In this document: positions 48,734-58,600 of the stretch, piece by piece
Layout of the letters: each line of letters opens with the position of its first letter
Position numbering within the stretch: the first letter of the stretch is position 1
DNA from: Campylobacter curvus
GTDB lineage: Bacteria; Campylobacterota; Campylobacteria; Campylobacterales; Campylobacteraceae
Length of the DNA: 64,000 bases
Assembly: GCF_013372125.1 (NCBI RefSeq)
Contig: NZ_CP053826.1
Span: forward strand, 1-64,000
Direction of reading: 5' to 3'
Made by a program: the position numbers and the translations under genes
Notes under the pieces: generated by a model
Databases searched by the model: none
Told to the model about the DNA's origin: nothing
The model's input: the letters and a program-made list of their open reading frames with translations, nothing else

Positions 48734-50065
48734 TCATTTACCAAACACCCTACCAAAAATCCTATCCACGTTTTTCGTGTAGTAGCCGTAGTCAAAGCAC
48801 GCTTTTATCTCATCTTCGCTTAGTGAGCGGCGTAGCTCCTCGTCGGCGAGTAAATTTTGCAAAAACAGGCTGTGTCCGCCCTCGTCGATCGCCTTTTTGC
48901 CCTCTTGCAGGTCGGCCCAGACCTTCATCGCGTTTCGTTGCACGATCTTGTAGGCGTCCTCGCGCGAGATGCCGCGTTTTGGCAGCTCCAAAAGTACGCG
49001 CCCGGAAAAGACCAGCCCGCCGGTCAAATTTAGATTTTTCATCATATTTTCGGGATAAACGACTAAATTTTGGATGAGGTTTGCCAGGCGTGCGAGCATG
49101 AAATCAGCCGTGACGAACGCATCCGGCAGGATAAACCTCTCGACCGAGCTGTGGCTGATGTCGCGCTCGTGCCAAAGGGCGACATTTTCCAGTGCGGGCG
49201 TCACGTATGAGCGCAGCATACGGCAAAGTCCGGTGATGTTTTCGCTTAGCACGGGATTTCGCTTGTGCGGCATCGCTGACGAGCCCTTTTGTCCAGGGCT
49301 GAAATACTCCTCCGCCTCATAAACCTCCGTGCGTTGGTAGTGGCGGATGGCGATGGCGATCTTTTCGCAGGTCGCGGCGAGTATGGCGATCGCGCTGATG
49401 ACATGCGCGTAGCGATCGCGCTGGATGACTTGATTTGACGCGGGGGCAGGGCGGAGTCCTAGGATCTCGCAGGTCAGCTCCTCAAATTCCATCGGCGCGT
49501 GGGCTAAATTTCCCATCGCTCCGCTTAGTTTGCCGTAGCTCGCGACCTCTTTTGCGTCCGTGATGAGTTTTAGCGCGCGTTTTATCTCGTCGTACCAGAT
49601 GACTAGCACGAGCCCAAACGTGATCGGCTCGCCGTGGATACCGTGGCTGCGACCGACTATGAGCGTGTTTTTGTGCTCCATCGCGCGGGACTTGACGGCG
49701 GAGAGTAAATTTTGGACGTCTTCGATGATGAGCTCCAAGCTACCCTTTATCTGCAATGCCGCCGCCGTGTCGATGCAGTCGCTGCTCGTCATGCCGTAAT
49801 GCACGAAGCGGCTCTCCTCGCCCAGGCTTTCGCTCACGCTCGTTAAAAACGCGATCACGTCGTGCTTGGTCGTCTTTTCGATCTCGTCGATACGCGCGAC
49901 GTCAAATTTTGCGTTTTTGCAGATTTTCTCGCAGTCAGCGTCCGCGATGAAGCCAAGCTTATTCCACGCTTTGACCGCGGCTAGTTCGACTTGCAGCCAC
50001 GCATCGTATTTTGCCTGCACGCTCCACTTTTTTGCCATTTGCTCGCGCGAATATCTCTCTACCAT
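48734..50065 (-). CDS. purB: adenylosuccinate lyase
   Basis: PurB cleaves SAICAR and adenylosuccinate in purine synthesis. The 443-residue protein carries the fumarase/aspartase-superfamily signature GSSAMPHKRNP near 262-272. It also has the catalytic histidine region VGRSHGIHGEPITFG near 138-152 and VHYGMTSSDCIDTA near 86-99. Length is typical. In Campylobacter purB commonly precedes nrdA, as here. Confidence 0.96.
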   Translation of the reverse strand: MVERYSREQMAKKWSVQAKYDAWLQVELAAVKAWNKLGFIADADCEKICKNAKFDVARIDEIEKTTKHDVIAFLTSVSESLGEESRFVHYGMTSSDCIDTAAALQIKGSLELIIEDVQNLLSAVKSRAMEHKNTLIVGRSHGIHGEPITFGLVLVIWYDEIKRALKLITDAKEVASYGKLSGAMGNLAHAPMEFEELTCEILGLRPAPASNQVIQRDRYAHVISAIAILAATCEKIAIAIRHYQRTEVYEAEEYFSPGQKGSSAMPHKRNPVLSENITGLCRMLRSYVTPALENVALWHERDISHSSVERFILPDAFVTADFMLARLANLIQNLVVYPENMMKNLNLTGGLVFSGRVLLELPKRGISREDAYKIVQRNAMKVWADLQEGKKAIDEGGHSLFLQNLLADEELRRSLSEDEIKACFDYGYYTKNVDRIFGRVFGK

Positions 50066-50201
50066 TTATCAGCCTTTTTAGGAAATTTTTGTATAATTTT
50101 TTAAGAGTGAAATTATATAAAATTTGGGCTGAAAGGGCGGTTAGGGGTCGCTAAATTTGGGCTTAAATTTTGAACTAAAATTTGATATTAAAGGGTAAAA
50201 T

Positions 50202-51134
50202 TTGCCTTATGTTAATAGATTTATCGCTATCGCTCGCTCGCAAAAAGCCTATGAAATTTTGATGAATTTAGGCTTTAAAATGCACGAGGCACAGCGTCTC
50301 ATCGATAAGGGCAGGCTGCTTTGTGACGGGGCGGTCGTGAGTGAGAAAAACGCCGTTTTGAGCGGTGAAATTCACCTGATCGACTACGAAACGAACCCGC
50401 GTGAGCTTAGTCCGATCTTTGAGTGTGATGAGTTTGCCGTGTTTGACAAGCCAAGCGGAGTGCTCAGCCACCCAAACGGTAGGCGCTGCGAGTATAGCCT
50501 AAACGATGAAATTTGGCACTTATACGGGCGTGAGGCGGCTGTCACGCATAGGCTAGACCGTGAAACGAGTGGACTCATCGTGGTTTCAAAGAATTTAGCG
50601 GCGCAAAAAGAGCTCAAAGCGATGTTTGAGAGTAGGGCGGTGAAAAAGCGCTATGTCGCGCTGGCTCGCGGTGAAATTTGCGAGCCCTTTGTCGTGAATG
50701 CGAAAATGGATCTAGCCAGCGACTACGACGATGTGAAAATGCGAATGCAGATTTGTGAGGATGGCAAGGTAGCGGTGACGGAATTTGAGCCGATGGAGTA
50801 TTTTGCCGACATCGACGCGACGCTCGTGCGAGCCGTACCACTGACCGGCAGGCAGCATCAGATTCGCCTACATTTGTTCCACGTGAAACACGCTATCATC
50901 GGCGAGCCGCTTTACGGACTGGCAAAAGAGCAAATCATCAAAATTTTAGACGGCAAAATGAGTGAAACGGAGCGCGTAAATTTAACGGGAGCGTCAAGGC
51001 TGCTGCTACATGCGGATGAGATAGAGTTTAAATTTAGAGGGCGGGAATTTCACATAAAGAGCAAATTTAACGCACGAGATGAGTTTTATCGAGTGGCTAA
51101 AACCAAGTTTGAATTTGAATCTAAAAATATTTAA
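50202..51134 (+). CDS. RluA-family 23S rRNA/tRNA pseudouridine synthase
   Basis: The 310-residue enzyme isomerises uridine in RNA. It has an N-terminal S4-like region (about 15-60) and the RluA catalytic signature HRLDRETSGLIVVSKN near 114-129, with catalytic Asp in RLDR. VPLTGRQHQIRLHLFHVKHAIIGEP near 212 follows. I use TTG at 50202 with AAAGGG upstream; no nearby ATG conserves the N-terminus. It is divergent from purB; TATAAT at 50092-50097 could be its -10 element. Exact target site is not readable. Confidence 0.88.
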   Translation: MPYVNRFIAIARSQKAYEILMNLGFKMHEAQRLIDKGRLLCDGAVVSEKNAVLSGEIHLIDYETNPRELSPIFECDEFAVFDKPSGVLSHPNGRRCEYSLNDEIWHLYGREAAVTHRLDRETSGLIVVSKNLAAQKELKAMFESRAVKKRYVALARGEICEPFVVNAKMDLASDYDDVKMRMQICEDGKVAVTEFEPMEYFADIDATLVRAVPLTGRQHQIRLHLFHVKHAIIGEPLYGLAKEQIIKILDGKMSETERVNLTGASRLLLHADEIEFKFRGREFHIKSKFNARDEFYRVAKTKFEFESKNI

Positions 51135-51184
51135 GGTATAAATAAAATCGTAAATTATTTTTTGGAAGATATATTAAATAAAAT

Positions 51185-51759
51185 AGCTCTACTTTAAAAG
51201 TATTGATTTGCTGATGTTCTGGCATAATAAAATAGGACGAGTGTTGGTCTGCTCGCAGTTGCGAGACGAAGTCGAAGCAAAGCTTTGCTACGAAATAGAG
51301 AGTAAGCAAGCGCCACCATATTTGCTTGTAGTTGCAAGTGCATAGAGCGAAGTAAAAATAGCGCCATAGGTTCGGTTTTCTTTCACCTCTTGCAAAATTA
51401 TGAGTGAAACGGCGCAGAGCGAGATATATTTGTTTATAGAGTAAAATCCGAAAGATAAAGCAGTATCCAGAATAAAAAATATAGAAATTTTTGAATAAAT
51501 AAGATAAACGGAATTTATCAAATAAAAAATAATTTTATAAAGCTATTCCTTAAAGGCTATGTTATAATCAAATCTTATATAGAGCACGATCTACGCAGTC
51601 AACTACTGCTTCTCTGTTCTTGTAGTGAAGTCTCGTTGCGAACGCGTAGCATGAAGCAAAAATCGACGGCGAAATCTCGCTAGCAAGGTTTTTACAGGGG
51701 TACTATTCGCATTTTCCTGCTTTGCAAGTTAAAAATCAATACTTTGTTAGAATAGAGCT
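51185..51759. repeat. dispersed MITE-like repeat, copy E (long, composite)
   Basis: The ends are inverted: AGCTCTACTTTAAAAGTATT at 51185 and AATACTTTGTTAGAATAGAG at 51738-51757, resembling the termini of copy F. Inside, GAGCACGATCTACGCAGTCAACTACTGCTTC corresponds to a block of copy D; it is interrupted here by unrelated AT-rich sequence. Several GTTGC/GCAAC-type inverted segments (51258-51300, 51340-51360) give strong hairpin potential. A TATAAT at 51563-51568 could start a transcript. The surrounding 658-base space shows no credible gene. Confidence 0.55.
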
Positions 51760-51792
51760 TTCTTAAAATACTAAAATGTTAATCGTAAGATA

Positions 51793-51888
51793 TTATTTTT
51801 CTTCTCTTAAAACTTTTAATATCAACCCAAATCCAGCCGCCACGACTACCACGATAAACACGATCTGAGCGATGTCAAGTGCGGTCAT
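51793..51888 (-). CDS. 31-residue hydrophobic membrane protein downstream of rlmN
   Basis: The ATG overlaps the rlmN stop (ATGA). The product is one transmembrane helix ([19 protein letters not shown]) followed by a charged tail KVLREEK. C. jejuni has an annotated small hydrophobic protein (Cj1714) next to its rlmN homologue Cj1713, so the arrangement seems conserved. The overlap implies translational coupling. Function unknown. Confidence 0.7.
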   Translation of the reverse strand: MTALDIAQIVFIVVVVAAGFGLILKVLREEK

Positions 51889-53000
51889 GACTTACTCTTT
51901 TGGGTATCGGTTAGCTTGTCGCCATCATTGCTTACTGGTGATAAATTTTGACTTCTTTGTTTTAGCTGTCCGCATGCTGCCGAGATGTCTAGCCCCTTGC
52001 TTTGGCGGATCGTGCAGGTCACGCCGTGAGCGCGTAGGTATTCTTGAAATTTCAGCATATCCGCAAGTTCCGGACGCCCGTATTCACTGCCTTCGTGCGG
52101 GTTGAAGTAGATCAAATTTACCTTCGCTTTGATGCCGTGAAGCAGCTTGACGAGCGTCTTTGCGTCCTTGACGCTATCGTTTATGCCTCTGATGACGAGA
52201 TACTCGAACATCACTCGCTTGCGCATATCGATCGGAAAACCTCGCACCGCGTCCATCACGGCTTCGATGTTGTAGGCGTTATTCACGGGCATCAGCTTGC
52301 TTCGTAGCTCGTTTGTGACGGCGTGCAGTGAGATGGCAAGCAGCACGCCAAGATCCATCTCGCCAAGCTTTTTTATCTGCGCTCCAAGTCCGCTTGTGGA
52401 GACTGTCTGGCGGCGCGGTGCGATAGCGAGGCCGTCTGGCTCTTTTAAAATTTGTATAGCTTTTGCGACGTTCATTAGGTTATCGAGTGGCTCGCCCATG
52501 CCCATATATACGACATTTACGCGACGTTCGTAGGGGATATGATTGGCTCTTTTGATCCATAAAATTTGCCCGACGATCTCGCCTGACGATAAATTTCGTT
52601 TCAGTCCGCCCTTTGCCGTCAGGCAAAACGAGCAGCCCATTTTACAGCCCACTTGCGAGCTAACGCAGATCGTGTAGCGTGCATGGCGCGAGATATTGCC
52701 GCCCTCATCGACTTCGACTTCTTTCATCGGTAGCAGGACGCTTTCTATCGTATTGCCGTCTTTTAGGGCGAAAAGATATTTTATCGAGCCGTCCGAGCTC
52801 TCTTCAAATTTGACGCAACGTAGCGGATCGAAGTAAAATTTCTGCGCCAAATTTGCACGCATATCCTTTGGTAAATTTAGCATTTCATCAAAATTTTCGG
52901 CATTTTTCTTGTATATCCACTCGTAAATTTGCTTTGCTCTAAATTTGGGGCTTAGTATCGCTTCCAGTTCGGACAGCGTGTAGTCGAGTAAATTTTTCAA
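51885..53000 (-). CDS. rlmN: dual-specificity RNA methyltransferase RlmN
   Basis: RlmN is a radical-SAM enzyme methylating C2 of A2503 in 23S rRNA and A37 in some tRNAs. The 371-residue protein has [19 protein letters not shown] (CxxxCxxC cluster motif) near 118-136. MGMGEPLDN follows near 168, then TVSTSGL and the C-terminal substrate cysteine in ISAACGQL near 348. The N-terminal [21 protein letters not shown] is the usual RlmN domain. It overlaps the upstream nucleoside-phosphorylase-like gene by 4 bases. Confidence 0.95.
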   Translation of the reverse strand: MKNLLDYTLSELEAILSPKFRAKQIYEWIYKKNAENFDEMLNLPKDMRANLAQKFYFDPLRCVKFEESSDGSIKYLFALKDGNTIESVLLPMKEVEVDEGGNISRHARYTICVSSQVGCKMGCSFCLTAKGGLKRNLSSGEIVGQILWIKRANHIPYERRVNVVYMGMGEPLDNLMNVAKAIQILKEPDGLAIAPRRQTVSTSGLGAQIKKLGEMDLGVLLAISLHAVTNELRSKLMPVNNAYNIEAVMDAVRGFPIDMRKRVMFEYLVIRGINDSVKDAKTLVKLLHGIKAKVNLIYFNPHEGSEYGRPELADMLKFQEYLRAHGVTCTIRQSKGLDISAACGQLKQRSQNLSPVSNDGDKLTDTQKSKS

Positions 53001-53737
53001 ATCATACCTTTTGTTTTGAGATATTGCGCGAGTTTTTCTTTTGCGACGTTATGATTTTTGACGAAGTCGGCGTGTGCGTTTTGGTTACAGAAATTTGTCG
53101 CGACAAAGATCCCACGAGCCGGGATCTGAAACTTTTGAGCCGTTTTTAGAACGGCAAAAAATTCCATATTTTCTAAAAAATAGCCCCTCTCAAACAGCTT
53201 TTGAGCTAAATTTTGATCGGTTGTGATGTAGTTTGACGAGTTGATTTTGATAGTTTCACGTGGAACGTCGCTAAAATTTATAGACGAAATTTCACACTCT
53301 AACGGAGTGTAGCTTTTATTTTCTAGGCTTGAGATTTCGACATTTCCCGCCGTAAAGCCCTCGTAAATTTCTAAAATTTCACCCTCTTTATAAAGTCCGC
53401 CCGAGCCGATAAAAATGATCTCGTCGGACAAGGCGTTTAAAATTTTATTTGGATTTTTGGACACACTTGTGGCGTGTTTGCCGTTTGGCTGTGAGCTAAA
53501 AAATCTGCTAAATTTATCCAAATTTATCTCGTCGCTAACCTCTAAATTTGTTAACTCATCTGTTAGCTTTGAGACAGTCCGAGTGCCTAAAACAGCCGCA
53601 TATCTATCGCTAACACAGCCGCTAACCATAGCTCTTTTTTGTAAAAATGCGGTTAAATTTATACTCGTTTCGACCAGCCCTACGCCCATTGGCAAGGCAA
53701 AGTCAAAAATTTCATTTCGCCCAGCGCAGATTATCAT
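52997..53737 (-). CDS. purine-nucleoside-phosphorylase-superfamily hypothetical protein
   Basis: The 246-residue protein has weak but ordered hallmarks of the PNP/UDP fold. It opens [20 protein letters not shown], has an internal [12 protein letters not shown] strand-loop and ends with [20 protein letters not shown], then GIFVATNF. In this superfamily the segment NMExxxxxxxA contacts the ribose, and GIR/ATN-type loops follow. It could be a nucleosidase such as futalosine hydrolase, but the sequence is diverged and activity is not certain. It is coupled to rlmN and follows hisF by 37 bases. Confidence 0.6.
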   Translation of the reverse strand: MIICAGRNEIFDFALPMGVGLVETSINLTAFLQKRAMVSGCVSDRYAAVLGTRTVSKLTDELTNLEVSDEINLDKFSRFFSSQPNGKHATSVSKNPNKILNALSDEIIFIGSGGLYKEGEILEIYEGFTAGNVEISSLENKSYTPLECEISSINFSDVPRETIKINSSNYITTDQNLAQKLFERGYFLENMEFFAVLKTAQKFQIPARGIFVATNFCNQNAHADFVKNHNVAKEKLAQYLKTKGMI

Positions 53738-53774
53738 TTCACCGCTCCAAATGCCCTAAATTTAAGCCTAAATT

Positions 53775-54533
53775 TCACAGTCTGACCTCTATGCCGTTTT
53801 CTTTTAGGTATCGTTTTAGCTCGCGTATCTCGATCTGCCTGAAATGAAATATTGACGCCGCCAGACACGCGTCCGCTCCGTTTAAAAATGCGTCCTTGAT
53901 ATGCTCCATCGTCCCAGCCCCGCCGCTTGCGATGACGGGGATATTTAGGGCTTTGCTAACGGCGTTTGTTAGCGTGATGTCGTAGCCGTCTTTCGTGCCG
54001 TCTTTGTCCATTGACGTTAGCAAAATCTCGCCTGCACCGCGCTCTTGTACCTCTTTTGCCCACGCCAGAGCATCCTTACCTGTGTCGATCCTGCCGCCGT
54101 TTATGAAAACGTGATGAGTGGCGTCAAATTTTTTCGCGTCAATAGCGACGACGACGCACTGCGAGCCAAATTTATTCGCCGCTTCGTCTATTAAATTTGG
54201 ATTATGTATCGCGGCTGAATTTAAGCTCACCTTATCGCAGCCCACGTTCAAAAGTCGCGAGATATCATCCAGCGTGCGTATCCCGCCACCCACGGTCAGC
54301 GGGATAAAGAGCTCCTTTGCGACCCGCGCGATCGTCTCTACCATCGTCTCTTGTCCCAGATGAGTCGCTGTAATGTCCAGAAACGCCAGCTCGTCTGCGC
54401 CCTCTTCGTTGTAGCGTTTGGCGACCTCTACGGGGTCTCCCGCGTCTATGAGCCCGACAAAATTTACCCCCTTTACCACGCGTCCATCTTTGACGTCAAG
54501 GCAGGGGATGATGCGTTTTGCAAAATGATTCAT
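53775..54533 (-). CDS. hisF: imidazole glycerol phosphate synthase subunit HisF
   Basis: HisF is the cyclase subunit that forms imidazole glycerol phosphate and AICAR from PRFAR with ammonia from HisH. The 252-residue TIM barrel has the first catalytic Asp in [16 protein letters not shown] (residues 10-25). [13 protein letters not shown] is near 80, the second Asp region [15 protein letters not shown] near 125-139 and [12 protein letters not shown] near 174. I place the start at 54533; a longer frame to 54572 adds residues not typical of HisF. Confidence 0.95.
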   Translation of the reverse strand: MNHFAKRIIPCLDVKDGRVVKGVNFVGLIDAGDPVEVAKRYNEEGADELAFLDITATHLGQETMVETIARVAKELFIPLTVGGGIRTLDDISRLLNVGCDKVSLNSAAIHNPNLIDEAANKFGSQCVVVAIDAKKFDATHHVFINGGRIDTGKDALAWAKEVQERGAGEILLTSMDKDGTKDGYDITLTNAVSKALNIPVIASGGAGTMEHIKDAFLNGADACLAASIFHFRQIEIRELKRYLKENGIEVRL

Positions 54534-54688
54534 CGCTTTTTCTTTGCTTAAATTTTGGCTGCATTTTAGCAAAATCTCACTTATCTAATCATTATATAAG
54601 AATGTTTTGGATAAAATCGGCGAAATTTTAATGAAAAAACGCTTCGATGCACGGCGTGTAAGCGGCGTGAAAATAGAGTAAAACAAAG

Positions 54689-55501
54689 ATGATAAGGGCG
54701 AAAAAGCACTTCGGACAAAATTTTTTACAAGATGAAGCGACACTAAATAAAATCATCCAAGCGATACCCAAAGATACGCAAAATATCGTTGAGATTGGGC
54801 CTGGCTTAGGTGATTTGACATTTAAAATTTTGCAGATTTGTAGCGTCACGGCTTACGAGATAGACAGCGAGCTGTTTGCGCTACTTGAAAAGAAATTTGC
54901 AAAAGAAGTTCAAAACGGACGATTGAAACTTTTTTGTAAAGACGCGCTTGAAAAGTGGGACGAGGGCGGAGTGAGCGAGCAGGGCTACTTTTTGGTGGCG
55001 AATTTGCCCTATTATGTCGCTACGAAGATGATACTAAGCGCGATCGACGATGAAAAATGCCGCGGACTTGTCGTGATGATACAACGAGAAGTCGCGCTTA
55101 AATTTAGCGCAAAAGGCGGCGAGAGCGAGTTTAGCTCGCTTGCGATCTTGGCAAACCTTCAAGGCGGCTGTGAGCTGCTTTTTGACGTGAATGCGGAGTG
55201 CTTTAACCCGCCGCCAAAGGTCGTCTCATCGGTCATAAAGATCCAAAAAAGTAAAATTTTGCTTGGCGAAAGCGGTATATTTAAAGATAAATTTGAGTAT
55301 GAAAATTTTAAAATTTTTCTAAAAACCGCCTTTGCTTCGCCAAGAAAAACGCTGATGAAAAATTTATCGGCTAAATTTGATAAATTTGAGCTTATCAAGC
55401 TTTTTGGCGAGTTAAATTTAAGCCCCACTATGCGTCCGCACGAACTAAATGTCGAACTTTATCTAAAAATATTTGAAAATTTAAAGGAAGATAATGAATG
55501 A
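54689..55501 (+). CDS. rsmA: 16S rRNA dimethyladenosine transferase RsmA/KsgA
   Basis: KsgA dimethylates two adenosines in helix 45 of 16S rRNA late in small-subunit assembly. The 270-residue protein has AKKHFGQNFLQDEATLNKI at the N-terminus, SAM motif IVEIGPGLGDLT near 32-43, catalytic motif NLPYYVATKMI near 105-115 and FNPPPKVVSSVI near 173. It overlaps rnj by 8 bases, the order seen in C. jejuni (Cj1711c-Cj1710c). Confidence 0.96.
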   Translation: MIRAKKHFGQNFLQDEATLNKIIQAIPKDTQNIVEIGPGLGDLTFKILQICSVTAYEIDSELFALLEKKFAKEVQNGRLKLFCKDALEKWDEGGVSEQGYFLVANLPYYVATKMILSAIDDEKCRGLVVMIQREVALKFSAKGGESEFSSLAILANLQGGCELLFDVNAECFNPPPKVVSSVIKIQKSKILLGESGIFKDKFEYENFKIFLKTAFASPRKTLMKNLSAKFDKFELIKLFGELNLSPTMRPHELNVELYLKIFENLKEDNE

Positions 55502-57626
55502 CAAAAACGAAGAAAAAGCGGTAGTCTCGCAGGGCAAGAGCAATAAAAAACGCAGATTTCGCCCGAGAAACAAAGAGCGAAACGGCACGACTAACGAGGC
55601 TGTAAATTCGGCGCAAAGCGTTATAGATAATTTCTTTGCGAGTGATGAGACAAGCGATAAAAACGTGCAACCGTCGCAACCAAAGCAAACTAACAAAAAT
55701 CATAACGCTAACAAACAAAGCAAACACGGCAAGCAAAATTCAAACGCTCAAAATACCAAAACAAAGCAAGAGCAAAAGCCAAACGCGCAGTTAAATTCCG
55801 GCTCAAACGGCGAAAATCCAAATAAAAAACAAAAAAAGATCCGTAAAAATTTACCCGCTAAACTAAGCGGCAACGAGCAGTGGCAGCAAGACATCGCAAA
55901 CGCGATGGAAGCGAACAAGGCCACGCACGAATTGCGCCTTGAACCGCTTAAATTTCAGAACTCGACCGAGCATAAGATCCGCGTAACGCCGCTTGGCGGA
56001 CTGGGCGAGATCGGCGGAAATATGACCGTCTTTGAGACCGATACTAGTGCGATCATCGTGGATATTGGCATGAGCTTTCCGAGCGAAAGCATGCACGGCG
56101 TGGATATTTTGATCCCGGACTTTGACTACGTGCGCAGGATAAAAGACAAGATAAGAGGTGTCATCATTACGCACGCACACGAGGATCATATCGGCGCGGT
56201 GCCGTATTTTTACAAAGAGTTTAAATTCCCAATCTACGCCACACCGCTGCCGCTTGGCATGATAAATAATAAATTTGAAGAGCACGGGCTTAAGCAAGAG
56301 CGCTCCCTTTTTCGCTCGGTTGAGAAGCGAAAGCCCTATATCATCGGCGATTTTGAGGTTGAGTGGATACATATCACTCACTCGATCATCGATGCTTCCG
56401 CGCTTGCGATCACGACAAAGGCGGGCACGATCATCCACACCGGTGACTTTAAGATCGATCACACTCCGATCGACGGATACCCAAGCGATCTTGGGCGGCT
56501 TGCGTATTACGGCGAGCGCGGCGTGTTGTGCCTGATGAGCGATAGCACGAACAGCTACCGCGAGGGCTTTACAAAAAGCGAAAGTAGCGTGGGAAAGACC
56601 TTTGACGCGATATTTTCAAAGGCAAAGGGGCGCGTGATAATGAGCACTTTTAGCTCGAACATCCACCGCGTCTATCAGGCGATCGAGTGGGGGCTTAAAT
56701 ACAACCGCAAGGTCTGCGTCATCGGGCGAAGCATGGAGCGAAACCTCTACACGGCGATGGAGCTAGGCTACGTAAAGCTGGATAAGAAAATTTTCATCGA
56801 CGCTAATGAAGTTGGTAAATTTAAGGATAACGAAGTGCTGATCGTCACCACCGGCTCACAGGGTGAGACGATGAGCGCGCTTTATCGTATGGCGACGGAC
56901 GAGCATAAATACATCAAGATAAAGCCAAGCGATCAGATTATTATTAGCTCCAAAGCGATCCCTGGCAACGAGGGTAGCGTCTCGACGATCTTAAATTTCC
57001 TCATCAAAAGCGGTGCTAGCGTGGCGTATCAGGATTTTAGCGAGATCCACGTGAGCGGTCACGCGGCGCAGGAGGAGCAAAAGCTGATGCTGCGCCTCAT
57101 CAAGCCAAAATTTTTCTTGCCCGTGCATGGCGAATACAACCACATCGCAAAGCACAAAGAAACGGCGATGAGCTGCGGCGTGGATGAGCGAAACATCTAC
57201 TTGATGAGCGACGGCGATCAGATGGAGATCTGTCAAAAATACATGAAGCGCGCTAAGACCGTGAAAACGGGCAAAGTCTTTATCGACAATCAAATCAATA
57301 AACAAATTTCAGACGACGTCGTCATCGACCGTCAAAATTTAGCCGAAGCGGGTGTGGTGATGATCATCGCGCAAATTTCGCGCCACAGCCAAAAGCTCAT
57401 CAACAAGCCGCGCGTCATCAGCTACGGACTGGTCGCGGACAGGCAGGATAATGAGTTTAGCAAAGAGATGGAAGAGGTGCTGGTGCAGTTTCTAAGCAAT
57501 GTCAAAGAGGAGCTTTTAAAAGACAACCGCATGCTCGAAGCTCAGGTGCGCCAAGTCATCCGCAAGCACATTTTTAGAAAGATCAAAAAATATCCGACCA
57601 TTGTGCCGATCATCTATCTAATGTAA
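55494..57626 (+). CDS. rnj: ribonuclease J
   Basis: RNase J is an endo- and 5'-exoribonuclease in mRNA decay and rRNA maturation. Residues 1 to about 160 form a disordered Asn/Gln/Lys-rich extension, as known for Helicobacter and Campylobacter RNase J. The metallo-beta-lactamase/beta-CASP core follows, with THAHEDHIGAVP near 225-236, HTGDFKID near 320, and SDSTNSYREGFTKSE near 345. VSGHAAQEEQ and LPVHGEYNH lie near 520-545. At 710 residues it is typical. kdsD starts 8 bases after the stop. Confidence 0.95.
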   Translation: MNDKNEEKAVVSQGKSNKKRRFRPRNKERNGTTNEAVNSAQSVIDNFFASDETSDKNVQPSQPKQTNKNHNANKQSKHGKQNSNAQNTKTKQEQKPNAQLNSGSNGENPNKKQKKIRKNLPAKLSGNEQWQQDIANAMEANKATHELRLEPLKFQNSTEHKIRVTPLGGLGEIGGNMTVFETDTSAIIVDIGMSFPSESMHGVDILIPDFDYVRRIKDKIRGVIITHAHEDHIGAVPYFYKEFKFPIYATPLPLGMINNKFEEHGLKQERSLFRSVEKRKPYIIGDFEVEWIHITHSIIDASALAITTKAGTIIHTGDFKIDHTPIDGYPSDLGRLAYYGERGVLCLMSDSTNSYREGFTKSESSVGKTFDAIFSKAKGRVIMSTFSSNIHRVYQAIEWGLKYNRKVCVIGRSMERNLYTAMELGYVKLDKKIFIDANEVGKFKDNEVLIVTTGSQGETMSALYRMATDEHKYIKIKPSDQIIISSKAIPGNEGSVSTILNFLIKSGASVAYQDFSEIHVSGHAAQEEQKLMLRLIKPKFFLPVHGEYNHIAKHKETAMSCGVDERNIYLMSDGDQMEICQKYMKRAKTVKTGKVFIDNQINKQISDDVVIDRQNLAEAGVVMIIAQISRHSQKLINKPRVISYGLVADRQDNEFSKEMEEVLVQFLSNVKEELLKDNRMLEAQVRQVIRKHIFRKIKKYPTIVPIIYLM

Positions 57627-57633
57627 GGAAAAT

Positions 57634-58599
57634 TTGATGCAAAATATGCAAGACATCGCCGCCGAGGTGCTAAAAATCGAAGCTAATGAGCTACTGCGCC
57701 ATGCGTCAAATTTAGGTAGCGAGATAGAGGAAGCCGTAAATTTGATGTATAACGCAAAGGGCAAGGTCATCGTCACGGGCGTGGGCAAAAGCGGACACAT
57801 CGGTGCAAAGATTGCCGCGACACTTGCCAGCACGGGCACGCCTAGCTTTTTCATCCATCCGACCGAGGCGATGCACGGAGACCTTGGTATGATCGATAAA
57901 AACGATGTCGTTTTAGCGATAAGTTTTAGCGGTGAGAGCGATGAGCTGGTTAAAATTTTGCCTCACATCAAACGCTTTGGCGTAAAAATCATCGCGATGG
58001 CAAGGAGTAGGGCAAGCTCGCTTGGTAAATTTAGCGACGCGTTCATCTGCCTTGACATCGTGCGCGAGGCGTGCCCGCTAAATGTCGCGCCGACCACATC
58101 GACGACGCTCACGCTCGCACTTGGCGACGCGCTTGCGGTTTGCTTGATGACAAAGCGCGGGTTTAAGAAAGAAGACTTTGCAAATTTTCATCCGGGCGGC
58201 AGCCTTGGCAAGCGGCTGTTTTTAAAGGTAAAAAACGTGATGAGAAGCGAGAATTTGCCGATCGTTAGTGACGATGTTAGTCTTAAAAACGCTATAGATA
58301 CGATGACGCACGGCAAGCTTGGCAACGTGCTGTTAGTAAATTTAAAGGGCGAGTTAGTAGCGGTTTTAAGTGATGGCGACTTGCGGCGTGCGCTGATGAG
58401 TGAAAAATTTGACATCAACGAGAAGGCGATAAAATACGCCACAAAATCGCCAAAAACGCTGTCAGATCCCGAAATGCTGGCAATCGACGCGTTAAAACTC
58501 ATAGAAGAGTATAAAATTCAAATTTTGATCGTAGTTGATAACGCATGCAAACCTATCGGCGTGCTGCATATCCACGATCTGGCAAATTTAGGACTATAA
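57634..58599 (+). CDS. kdsD: D-arabinose 5-phosphate isomerase KdsD/KpsF
   Basis: The enzyme converts ribulose 5-phosphate to arabinose 5-phosphate, precursor of KDO in lipooligosaccharide. The 321-residue protein has an SIS domain (about 30-190; TGVGKSGHIGAKIAATLAST, TEAMHGDLGMI, SFSGESDELVK, NFHPGGSLGKRLF). Two CBS domains follow (about 205-320; VLLVNLKGELVAVLSDGDLRRAL and ILIVVDNACKPIGVLHIHDL). TAAGGAAAATTTG precedes the ATG. It is one of a closely packed run from ksgA to the pseudouridine synthase. Confidence 0.95.
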   Translation: MMQNMQDIAAEVLKIEANELLRHASNLGSEIEEAVNLMYNAKGKVIVTGVGKSGHIGAKIAATLASTGTPSFFIHPTEAMHGDLGMIDKNDVVLAISFSGESDELVKILPHIKRFGVKIIAMARSRASSLGKFSDAFICLDIVREACPLNVAPTTSTTLTLALGDALAVCLMTKRGFKKEDFANFHPGGSLGKRLFLKVKNVMRSENLPIVSDDVSLKNAIDTMTHGKLGNVLLVNLKGELVAVLSDGDLRRALMSEKFDINEKAIKYATKSPKTLSDPEMLAIDALKLIEEYKIQILIVVDNACKPIGVLHIHDLANLGL

Positions 58600-58600
58600 A

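Noticed and set aside
51121-51521. Two minus-strand open frames of 62 and 77 codons in the rluA-family/rlmN spacer as genes.
   Set aside because: They lie inside repeat copy E, have no ribosome-binding site, and read as translated hairpin-rich repeat.
54631-54681. A 16-codon leader peptide upstream of ksgA.
   Set aside because: No ribosome-binding site and no regulatory hairpin or codon bias; likely chance.
55863-56462. A 199-codon open frame antisense to rnj.
   Set aside because: It is a shadow of the strongly coding rnj frame; no initiation signal and no recognisable protein.
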